From assembly GCF_029633865.1 (NCBI RefSeq), contig NC_079211.1, positions 146,095,256-146,159,255 of the forward strand: a stretch of DNA of 64,000 nucleotides, in the 5' to 3' direction. The translations under genes and the position numbers were made by a program. Shown here piece by piece: positions 11,440 to 23,600 of this stretch. Every line of letters starts with the position of its first letter. The first letter of the stretch is position 1. A model generated the notes under the pieces. That model saw only the letters and a program-made list of their open reading frames with translations. It was not told the origin of the DNA and did not search any database. This DNA comes from Lampris incognitus (Eukaryota > Chordata > Actinopteri > Lampriformes > Lampridae).

Positions 11440-11688
11440 TTTTGAGGGGGGGGTAGCGTAAATAATAGACATTCCGATCCACACGACATACCAGCTGGTG
11501 GCGGTAGCGCGTCAATTCGTTGTTTACCAACCGCCAATGAACGCCGGGACGAAGAAGTGAGAAGACGCAGAAGAAGAAGTGAGACGACGAAGAAGAAGAA
11601 AAATTCAAACGAAGAAGAATGAGAAGACAGCCCCTCCCTCCCTTAAATCGTCGGCTTCCCTTAAGTGTGTTGTGCGCGTTGTTTCGCC
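11440..11688 (+). promoter_or_regulatory. GLE1 upstream region with a repeat-derived segment
   Basis: The region just before the GLE1 start codon contains CCAGCTGGTGGCGGTAGCGC, then ATTCGTTGTTTACCAACCGC, then a GAAGAAGAAG tract (11540-11615). The same CGGTTGGTAAACAAC motif lies inverted downstream of exon 1. No TATA box is evident. I infer the transcription start lies within about 11600-11680; the sequence does not fix it. Confidence 0.45.
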
Positions 11689-14600
11689 ATGCCGGCGGAA
11701 AGTGTGCGCTGGGAGACGTTGGAGGCTCTGAAACAGTCCGCGAAGGGACAACTGAAATACAGCGCGGACTGGCTGGAGAAGGGAGAGGTGAGTCCGGCTA
11801 GACTCGGGCGGCTGGGACCGCGTTTTCGCTCCGGTACTGCTAATCTGTTTTACAACGTCTTCGTATTTCAGCGATCCAGCCAGCCGTTTTTGTCGGCTCG
11901 TCTCATGTATTACGAACGCAACGCAATAATCTTTACACGAAGCCGCACAAATAAAAAAGGGGGTAAAGAGAAGAAAGTAAAAGAGGGGAAAATACTTGAG
12001 CCTTAGTAACGGAGTGGAGAAATGAAATTATTAAATGATATTACAATGTAACGACACGAATCCAATAGTAAAATTAAGTTGAACAGAACGCGGACGAAGA
12101 AGAACTTCTTCTTGTGTTAATCGGCGGTTGGTAAACAACGAATTGCTCAAATACAATTAAGTTGAACAGAACGCGGACGAAGAAGAACTTCTTGTGTTCA
12201 TCGGCGGTTGGTAAACAACAAATTGATCAAATAAAATTAAGTTGAACAGAACTTAATTTAAATTTTTTTGCACGTTAACAGAACCTATAACTGATCAACA
12301 GCAGATTTACAGTCAATAGATATTTTATTCTATTATTGTCATCATCGTCATTACTAGTAGCAAATTCAGGGGGGCAGCCGGGAACCGCGTCTCCCCCATC
12401 ACGGGCGGTTCCGCTAACCAGTTGACTAAAGGGTCCGACCCGTTAGCCAAGGCCTAGCTAGTCTATTTATCTGTGCTGGAATAGACTCCAGCATCCCCGC
12501 AATCCTGAGTGAGGATAAGTTGTTTGGATAATGAACGAATGAATGAAAATATTTTATTCGTTTCGTTCGTTCGTTCATAACCAGAAAACTGCAGTAAACA
12601 GGACTGTAGAAAAGCCCCATTTCTGCAGTGGTATCATTATATACTTTGCCCCTAGATATGGTCAATATATCTGGGTATGATATCCATCCATTATCCAGAC
12701 CGCTTATTCTGCTCTTTATGATATCAATATGCTTATTTCAGACTAAATGTGTTGTGGGATTTTGGCTCTGTGATATATATTGTGATATATATTGGTGATA
12801 TAACTTAGATGTCATTCCCTGGCTTAAAGGCTGCATTACAGTAAAGTGAGGCAATTTATTCAACTTTTTTAATGAAATTAACTAAGAATGTCTCTACCTG
12901 CTTGGTCATCATATCCACATTGCTAATGATCGCTTATCAACTTTTTCTGCTGTGTAAATATGAAGGTTCCAAAAGTCATCCAATATCCATACTCGCATGA
13001 TCACAAAAATATTGAAATATTTTGTGCCGTCACTATCGCCCAGCCCTATCTGGCCCAAATTCATCCCTGACCTTTTAATCCCATGTGTGACCGAGCCAGC
13101 CTGAAACCCTCTTGGTTGTTCCAAAGTCTGGGTTGGTGATCAATGGTTGCCACAATCGTCCGGTACAACGTCCGCATTACTGCTGATGCTGCACCAATCC
13201 ACCTGTTAATCTCCCGCTCCATCCTATCCTCACTCGTGAACAAGACCCCGAGATACTTGAACTGCTTCACTTGAGGCAACAACTCATCCCCGACTCGGAG
13301 GGAGCAATCTACCATTTTCCGGTAGAGAACCGTGGCCTCAGACTTGGAGGTGCTGACTCTCATCCTGGCCATTTCACACTCAGCTGCAAACCACCCCAGT
13401 GCATGCCGGAGGTCGTGTTCTGATGAAGCCAACAAAACCAAATCATCTGCGAAGAGCAGAGAAATTCCTCACCTATGGTCATGAGCTTTGGGTAGTGACC
13501 GAAAGGGTGAGATCGCGGATACAAGCGGCTGAAATGAGTTTCCTCTGTAGGGTGTCTAGGCTCAGCCTTAGAGATAGGGTGAGGAGCTCGGACATCCGGA
13601 AGGAGCTTGGAGTAGAGCCGCTGCTCCTTCGCATCGAAAGAAGCCAGTTGATATGGTTCGGGCATCTGATTAGGATGCCTCCTGGGCGCCTTCGTTTGGA
13701 GGTTTAGTGGACACGGCCAACTGGGAGGAGACCCCGGGGTAGACCCAGAACAATCTGGCCTGGGAACGCCTTGGGATCCCCCAGGAGGAGCTGGAGGGCG
13801 TTGCTGGGGAGAGGGACGTCTGGAGGGCTCTACTTAGCTTGCTGCCACTGTGACCCGACCTCGGAAAAGCGGCTGAAGATGAGATGAGATGAAGATATTA
13901 ATTGTTCTGTTATAATTAACTTTAATACCTCTAAAGGATTCCAGATTAACAGAGGGGTCCATCAAGGCTGCCCTAGTTCTCCTTTCTTATTTATTTTAGT
14001 CACCGCATTATTATCAATTAATATCATGAATGATAGAAGTTTGGAAGGAATTTCAGTTTTTGGTAGAGAGTTAAAAATTCACAACTGGCAGATGACACTA
14101 CTTTGTTTTTGAAGGACAACAACCACTTGAGTAACTATTAATTTAGTTAACAAATCTGTTTAGTATTTTGGAATATATACACTACCGTTCAAAAGTTTGG
14201 GATCACCCAAACAATTTTGTGTTTTCCATGAAAAGTCACACTTATTCACCACCATATGTTGTGAAATGAATAGAAAATAGAGTCAAGACATTGACAAGGT
14301 TAGAAATAATGATTTGTATTTGAAATAAGATTTTTTTTTACATCAAACTTTGCTTTCGTCAAAGAATCCTCCATTTGCAGCAATTACAGCATTGCAGACC
14401 TTTGGCATTCTAGCTGTTAATTTGTTGAGGTAATCTGGAGAAATTGCACCCCACGCTTCCAGAAGCAGCTCCCACAAGTTGGATTGGTTGGATGGGCACT
14501 TCTTTGAGCAGATTGAGTTTCTGGAGCATCACATTTGTGGGGTCAATTAAACGCTCAAAATGGCCAGAAAAAGAGAACTTTCATCTGAAACTCGACAGTC

Positions 14601-17600
14601 TATTCTTGTTCTTAGAAATGAAGGCTATTCCATGCGAGAAATTGCTAAGAAATTGAAGATTTCCTACACCGGTGTGTACTACTCCCTTCAGAGGACAGCA
14701 CAAACAGGCTCTAACCAGAGTAGAAAAAGAAGTGGGAGGCCGCGTTGCACAACTGAGCAAGAAGATAAGTACATTAGAGTCTCTAGTTTGAGAAACAGAC
14801 GCCTCACAGGTCCCCAACTGGCATCTTCATTAAATAGTACCTGTTAGAGCCTGTTTGTGCTGTCCTCTGAAGGGAGTAGTACACACCGGTGTAGGAAATC
14901 TTCAATTTCTTAGCAATTTCTCGCATGGAATAGCCTTCATTTCTAAGAACAAGAATAGACTGTCGAGTTTCAGATGAAAGTTCTCTTTTTCTGGCCATTT
15001 TGAGCGTTTAATTGACCCCACAAATGTGATGCTCCAGAAACTCAATCTGCTCAAAGAAGTGCCCATCCAACCAATCCAACTTGTGGGAGCTGCTTCTGGA
15101 AGCGTGGGGTGCAATTTCTCCAGATTACCTCAACAAATTAACAGCTAGAATGCCAAAGGTCTGCAATGCTGTAATTGCTGCAAATGGAGGATTCTTTGAC
15201 GAAAGCAAAGTTTGATGTAAAAAAAATCTTATTTCAAATACAAATCATTATTTCTAACCTTGTCAATGTCTTGACTCTATTTTCTATTCATTTCACAACA
15301 TATGGTGGTGAATAAGTGTGACTTTTCATGGAAAACACAAAATTGTTTGGGTGATCCCAAACTTTTGAACGGTAGTGTATATATATATATAAATCTTATA
15401 TAGCTAGACAACATCTAAATTTCTCAAACAGATTAAAAAAGACAAATTCTATCCTTAATATTTGGCTTCAAAGGGATTTGTCTATTTTAGATAGAGTTCT
15501 CCTCTCCAAAGCAGAGGGCCTGTCTCACTTTGTGTATCCATCTTTATTTGTAAATGATTCTACAGTCACAGAAGTAAATAGAACTTTCTTACATTTCATT
15601 TGGAAGAATAAATCACATAAGCTTAAAAAAATGTCTTCTCTCCAATAGTAAAAAAGGAGGAGGTCTTGAAGTTCTAGATTTCGCTGATACTGTTAATACT
15701 TTTAAAGTTAACGGGTTAAAAAAGTGTCTTAAAAATCCTGATTCAATTTGGTATTTCATCCCAAATGATATCTTTAAGAAAATTGGAGGTCTTTCTTTTC
15801 TTTTGATTTGTAATTATTTGCCAAACAGATTGCCATTTAAATTGTCAAAATTCCACCAGCAAGCCCTTCTAGCCAGGAAGCTGTCTTATGTCCACAATTT
15901 CTCACCCCACAAAACTTTTCTCTGGAATAACTGCGACATACTTATCAGAAACAAATCCTCATTCTTTCCTAAATGGTTCCAAAGAGATATTAATCATATT
16001 TTTGATGAATTTGGCAATAACTTGTACACAGTTTTCCTATTGCCTTCAGAGAATTTAATTCCTTAACTCGTGCTATTCCAAAAGAGTTAATTCAACTGGT
16101 GAAAAACCAATTGAGTTGTAGTGAAAATAAGGTAACACAATTTTTACTGATGTTAGATGGAATTGAACTAACAGATAGAAAGTGTAACAATAAGCATATT
16201 TGCCAAACCTTTCAAAGAAAGAACAAAACTGTACCTAGAGGCAAATTTTTCTGGAGGTCTAAAATTGGGGACATAAAGTGAAGACGGGCTTGGCTTTTAC
16301 CTTCCTCTAAGTACTGTATTTCTAACAAGCCAAGGAAATACATTTCAAAATCTTGCATGAAACATACCCTGCTAACTGGTTTGTTGCCAAGTTTACAGAC
16401 ATTGATATCTTTTGTAAACATGATACAGAAACCGTCTCGCACTTATTCTTTGATTGTGAAATATCCCATAAATTTTGGACTGAGCTAGAGTCTCATTTTT
16501 TTGAAGCCGCTAACTCTGTCTACTCCTTTAACATTAGAGATATCATCTGTTACTATGATAATCCAAAAGATGGTTGGTGCTCTTGAATATCTGATTAATT
16601 TTGTTATTTTATATGTGAAATTTTTTATTCACAAACAGAAATTCTCTAAATCACTACCTAAGATCACTCCTTTTCGCCAAGAACTGAACTCTTTACTTAA
16701 GTCTCTCAGCCTCGTAAACAACAAAAAGAGTAATAAGCTGTTGAATTACTATGAAACTTTTTCCCTGAAACCTGTCTGATTATTTTAGATTTGTACATTT
16801 GTACTCTGGTTTTGTTTTGTTGTATGTCTGTTCTGTTTTTATTATATTATTATCATTTATTTATCTCTGCAACTGTCTGATACCCTTATTTTATTCTTTT
16901 GATGTAATTGTATAATCATATTGAACCTGATATGTGCTAATACTGTATACCTGTTTTTTCTCTCTAAAATTTTCTATTGTTCAGTAATAAAAAAAAAATG
17001 GTGGAAAACGGCGTGGAAATAGTGATGGAAATATAACCCTTCTGTTAGTTTCATCCAGCTGTTTTTAGACAAATTAATGGAAACGATTTTAACGATTATG
17101 CAAAATGATCACGGTCAGGTCAAATAATTGCAATCATGTAATAATTGTGACAGCCCTAACCGGTGATCCCCGTGCTGGTAGGCAATGGAATAGACCGCCA
17201 CGCCACCCGGACGCCCTTAAAATGCTTTTTTGTCCAGCACTTTATGTTTCATGTTTTGAAAAAGTGTTTTCTAAATAAAAGTAACTCAGCAGAACCGAGT
17301 GCGAGAAGGAGGTTGTAGCTGCTTATCAAAACCAGTATGCAATTACCAAACTTGAATTTACTACTAAACATGAATTAACGTACTATGAGAAAACAGTTTT
17401 TGCATTTCTTGCATGGAGCCAAACTGAGGAATTTGTCTGTCCTTGCAGGATGTTTTGTCAGGCTGTAATGAGGTCCCAAGCCTGTGCCCGCTGTCCGGGT
17501 TCATCCTGGAGAGGCTCAGCCCTCGACCCCAGCAGAAGACCAGCTCGCTGGGCTCCGTCTCCTGCGACTCAAGTCCCAGTCTTCGTGAGGAGATCCCAGC

Positions 17601-20600
17601 CTCACTTTCCTCTACAAGCTTATTACAGGCAAGTCTCTCACTAGCTAAATATGTGGGCTTTTTCTTTTTATCTGTCTGCCTGTCTGTCTGTCTCTCTCTA
17701 TCTCTTTCTCTCTTGCAATCCCTCCTACCATGGTAGAGATCATCATGTCATTCCTTTCCATATCTCCTCCTGTGAGTTTACTGACAAACTCACCAGCTGA
17801 CGTTAATGTGCTCCGTGTTGCAGTAGGTACCTCAGTAAAATCTCAGCAGAATTGGTTCCTCGTGGATTTAATTGTTTTGCTTATTATTCCTATAATCTGC
17901 CACAGTACTCTGAATGCTGCTTGTTGGAATATTGGTCTTGACAAAGTTCACCAGAGGACTGACTGTTGATTTGGAGAAGATTTTTAGTTAGGCATGTTTG
18001 TCCCCAACAGAGGTGACAAAGACCACAAATACCCCAATCAGAGAACAGATACAGATCTGTAATCCCTCTATCTCTCTGCTGTCTGTTCTGTTACATCTCT
18101 GTGTATAGTGTGTATAGTTGGACCTGTGTGTTTGTGTGTCTGTCTGTGGCTGATCTTGCAAACTCACAGACTACTGGACCTATCAGCATAACATTTTTTG
18201 TGCAGTTATGACTGTATGATGAAGAACCTCTCGTGGTTGTGGTGATTCAAAACCTTTTGAAAAACATTTGTTCTTGCTATCACCTCTCCCTCTCTTCATT
18301 CACTCTCTTGCTCGCTCGACTAACACTGCTTTCTGTATATAACCAAGTCCAGTTGCACTTGATTCAATTCCTTTGGATAACAACCTCAGGCTCTGCCTCC
18401 TGTTTTTTCATTGATAGGCACACTGGGTTTTGATTTATAGTCCGTAATCGCCTGCAGCCCCTCCACTTGTGCCAGGGGTCAGAGCCACTGTAGTCATTTT
18501 CCAGTTTGTCCATACTATATTGTCTTTTAGCGTCTTTGATGGCTCCCTTTAAGTCGTACCTGGATTTTTTTTGGAGCGTTCTTTGCTCCCTGATTTAAAA
18601 GCACTGGTACGCTCCCTAAACCTTAGGCAAATATCACTGTTAATCCAGGACTTTTGGTTAGGATAGGAGCAAATAGACCGTACAACTTGAGGCTGAATCC
18701 TTAAAATTGACCAGTCTGATTCAAAACATCCCTGAGTTAGGATTCGTGTTCTGTAGTCTAGCACTGTACTGTCCTCACAGTGGGCTGTGCGCATTTCACT
18801 TTCTGCTTGTAGGTAGGAAGCAAGAGCACTGACCGGTGGTTGGATTTCCCAAAGTGAGGTCATGGGATAGACGTTTAAAATGGCTTGACTGTGGAGTAAC
18901 AGTGGTCGAGAGTCTTATTGCCTCTGGTTGAGTGGGTGGTATGTTGGTAAAATTTTGGTAGCACAGATTTCAGGTTATAGTGGTTAAAGTCCCTGCCACA
19001 ATTGAAATGGGCTCAGAATGCATGTTCCCATGCCTGCTAATGGCTCCATACAGTTCTTCCAGTGCCACTGCAGCAGTAGCTTGTGGGGGTATGTATACAG
19101 CAGTTAACAACATGCAGGGGAATGCCCTTGGGAGAAAGAGTGGTCTGCACCTTGTTGTTAGTTGTTACAACACTGATGACCAGGACTGAGAGACTATTTC
19201 CACATCAGTGCACCATACACCCACCTACCTTTACTTTGCCAGCAGTCGTCATGGAATGGTCCATGTGGTGCACAGAAAACCCTCAGGTTGTATGGGCCTA
19301 CCAGGTGCATTAGGGCACAGCCAAGTCTCTCTAAAGCAGAACACACAACAGTCCTTCATGTATGTCCCTTTGAGTGCTTATTTGGCAATGAAGTTTTTCC
19401 AGCTTGTCGAGGGATGAGACAATAGACAGCAGTGGGGGCCGAGTCAGACGCCGTCGTAGCCTCACCGGGGCCGCACTTCATTTACCTGGACTCTGGCAGT
19501 GCTGTCTGCAGCCATTTCTCCATGGCGGTACCTGTTTGTTATAGGTAATCTCTCTCGGCAAGTCCCGCAGCTTCCAGCTGTTGGGAACTTCTGGTCTCAT
19601 ATCCAGTAAAGTCTGGCGATCATAGGTAATTGTGGAAGACATGTTTTTTTGCAACAAAAGTGACATATAACATGAAAACAAACAACAAAGTGAGAGTAGC
19701 TCATAGCAAGTCGCCATAGTACGGTATCATCTTCGATCTCATCATGTTTTTAATAGGTAGATTTTTAGCTTCAGCGTTGCATATTAAAAATGTTCTTTCC
19801 ATATTTCCTATTATATTGGTTTGGGCAGTATGCAAAAGTCTTATAATGGTAGGAGAAACATGTGTTTTTTCTGTATGTGCGTGCCTGTATTTCCCTTCTC
19901 CCGGTAGGCGAAAAAAGGGATGGTTTATTGCCAAGTTTCAACACCGGAGAAGGGAAGATACGTATGCCTGGCTGAGATCTGCACTCTACTGAATGCACTG
20001 CTGTAGTTGTAAAGAACATCCCTATAATTCGCCTCCCTTCAAATATACTGAAAATGTCACGTATGAAGATGTATTTCTCATACCCACTTTACCTTTGAAA
20101 GTGACTGCATTTGTTGGTCCTGATCCAAGCTTTCTTCGCCTTAATGCTCTGTAGGGTGTCTGCGATGAGGTGAAGCTGGAGGAGGACCAGGCGCAGGATG
20201 TCAGCACTGCGTCGAGTCCCTCCTCACCACCAACCATCTCCCTGCTGTCCCCCAGAGCCACCCAGATGGCGGGATGCATCCTCATCTGTGAAGAGAAATA
20301 CCGCGCCAAGGCCAAGGTGAGGCACAACCGACCCCAACACTCTCACGTTCCCAAATGCATCGTCTCAATACATTTAGACCATTATGCAGAGGGAACTCAC
20401 CCCTGCTGGTCAGTAAAACCTTATCGAGTTGCTTATGACTTCAATTTTTAGCATAGGAATGAGCATAAAGATTTGTTAGATTAAGACACATAAAGATTTC
20501 TGTTCCAAAAAGTTATTTATCACTTAGGTTAAATTCTTTATTGACCAAGGACTGAAAATACCCATTCCATTTCTGACAAATACAAGACTTGACATTGTGG

Positions 20601-23600
20601 TATTATTTTCAACAATGTATTGGTAAAAATAGGTATTTTTTATACCATTGACAATTGCTATTACAGCCATTTGCCACTTTAGGGGTACAGAACAGAAGAG
20701 TCTGGCTAGTGACAACGGGGCCCTAAGATACTAGCCAGACTCTTCTTCTGTAGTTCCCCAGTGGTGGAACGAGTAACCAAACTCCATTTAATCTGCTGAG
20801 TCCCTCTCCATATTTAAGAAGAAGAAGCTAAAGACCCAGCTCTTTCTCAAGCAACTCCTCACCTGATGGTGTTAATATAAGAAAAAATAAAAATTCACTT
20901 CTATACACCCTATGCATTGCCTTTGTGCACTGGAAGCCAGTAAACTGTACGCTGGAGGCCACTGGATGCATCTATGGTGTTTTTTAAGGAACTAAATTAC
21001 AATTGTCACCCAAAAAAGCAGAAGAAGCTAGAGGCATCTGGGTAGTGTAGCGGTCTATTCTGTTGGTGAGGTGTGCGGTTGGAATGACAGATGGGTTCAA
21101 GGTGGAGGTGGGATTACATCAAGGATCGGCTCTGAGCTCTTTCTTGTTTGCAATGGTGATGGACAGGTTGACAGACGAGATCAGGCAGGAGTCTCCGTGG
21201 ACTATGATGTTTGTGGATGTGATCTGTAGTGAGAGTAGGGTGCAGGTTGAGGAGAGCCTGGAGAGGTGGAGGTATGCACTGGAGACAAGAGGAATGAAAG
21301 TCAGTAGGAGCAAGACGGAATACTTGTGCATGAATGAGAGGGAGGACAGTGGAATGGTGAGGATGCAAGGAGCAGAGGTGATGATTAAATACTCGGGGTC
21401 AACTGTCCAAAGTAACGGGGAGTGCAGAAGAGAGGTGAAGAAGAGAGTGCAGGCAGGGTGGAGTGGGTGGAGAAGAGTGTCAGGAGTGATTTGTGACAGA
21501 AGGGTACCAGCAAGAGTTAAAGGGAAGGTTTACAAAATGGTTGTGAGACCAGCTATGTTATATGGTTTGGAGACAGTGGCACTGACGAGAAGACAGGAGG
21601 TGGAGCTGGAAGTGGCAGAGTTGAAGATGCTAAGATTTTCATTGGGAGTGATGAAGAAGGACAGGATTAGGAACGACTATATTCTACCCGTTTCACACTG
21701 GCCAAAAAAACCTGCTAATGTCCGCCTTTGGTCACTGTAAAAAGGCGGTTGTTAGCGGGGTTTTTTGGCCAGTGTGAAAGCAGTATTAGAGGGACCGCTC
21801 AGGTTGAACGGTTTGGAGACTGGCTCCCCCAAGGGGTGGCCAGGGGTGGCCACAGCCGCACTGATACTAACCCGGGCCCCCCGCTGGCCTCCCCAGCCAC
21901 GAATCACATAAGCCGAATATGCTTCTGATTATGCACATCAGTCTATGCACATCAGATATTTAGTAACATTAACTGTAAAAAATAAGAAACCGAAGTATTT
22001 CAGTATGCCATTCCTTAACTCTCATACTGACAGTTTTCAACTAGCCTATACAGTACACTACAGAAGCATAATAGAATTTCTGAAATTCAGTCATGGCTTT
22101 TGGTTTTGGTGTGCCACCCCAACGATTTTCAGTGGCCCCATTTGGCCACCCCTATGAAAAATTTCTGGGGGTGCCACTGTTAGGAGACAAAGCAAGAGAG
22201 ACAAGATTGAGATGGTTTGGACATGTGTGGAGGAGAGATGCTGGGTATATTGGGAGAAGGATGCTGAATATTCAGGAGCTGCCAGGGAGGAGGAAAAGAG
22301 GAAGGCCAAAGAGGAGGTTTATGGATGTGGTGAGAGAGGACATGCAGGTGGCTGGTGTGATGGAGGAAGATGCAGAGGATAGGAAGAAATGGAAACTGAT
22401 GATCCACTGTGGCGACCCCTAACGAGAGCAGCCGAAAGCAGCAGTAGTAGTATTAGATGTAGAAATATCCATTCTTCTCACTCATGGTCTCATTTGATTT
22501 TGTTGGTCATATAGAGATATCAGAATTAAACTGGTACTGAGAAATAATCAGTGAAAAACTCATTGTAGCAGCTTTTAATTTATTAATTTTAATTTAATTT
22601 GGCACAATAAAGCCAAGTACTCCCACAACCAGAGATAGATGGTTATACTAGTTAATAATGGAATTAATCACAAGTGATATCGATGTAAAATTGGCTCTCC
22701 TGTGAAGTTTTAATGCACATGTGAAGTATCTTCGCCTCAGCTAAAAAGCTTTTCATCTGTGGAGGCAGATGAAGCTCAGCCAGAGACAGGAAGAGCAGGA
22801 GCACCTCACAGCATCGCTGGCGAGCCGTGAGTCTGAGCAGCTCAAACGCTTGGAGGAGTTCATGGAGCTGAAGCAGCGGCAGGAGTACCAGAGCGTGAGG
22901 GACATGATGGACAGGGAGTACGACCAATCAGTGACATGCAAATTATCTGTTTTACTAATTTCCCTTTGTTTGTTAGCTGGTATCTAAATATGCTTTTATC
23001 TGTCCTCATGGTAGAATTAAAGAGAGCATTGGGCGTCAAGAGAAGCTGAAAGAAGAACACAGGCACAGGATGAAGGTGTGATCATCTGATTTGATGTTAA
23101 AGACACCGTCCGCATGAAGCTCTCTGTTCCAGTATTTATTACTCAGATGGACGAGTGTTAAAGTGAGGCTTTAAGAGATGTTTTGGAAGATCCATCATGC
23201 ATTGTTTTTTCTATCACCCCCCCCAATCGCTGCTCTCAGATCCTCAACCTGCGTCTTCGGGAGGCGGAGCAGCAGCGCCTTCGGGAGGTGGAGCTTGAGC
23301 GCCAGCGGCAGGCGGAGGGGAGAGAGAGGCTTCGCAACCTCAACACCATCCAGGAGGAGATCCTGAGACTCAACCAGCTCCTGGAACCTTCCACCCAGAC
23401 CAAGACAGGCCCCGTCCACCCTGACCTCACTTCCTACATCACCCGCGGCAACCAGCTCTGCTCCCAAGTCTCTGAGGTGGTGCGCACCACGACGGAGGTT
23501 GGTGTTTATGTTTTGTTGTTTTATCTATACGTTTTTTTTTTTATAGGTGAAAAACAAGCAAATAATAAACACAATACTGGGTTTACAGGTTACCATTTTT

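Larger units (their letters stand above)
21065..22445 (+). pseudogene. RTE-clade LINE fragment with two nested MITEs
   Basis: The frame from 21063 encodes the reverse-transcriptase core ([20 protein letters not shown]) but has lost the catalytic ADD motif through a short deletion. It continues to [21 protein letters not shown] 100 bp MITE (21684-21783) and a hAT MITE (21820-22179) interrupt it. Coding resumes at [19 protein letters not shown] and ends with GDP and a TGTGGCGACCCC tail. It lies in GLE1 intron 3, sense orientation, inactive. Confidence 0.8.
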
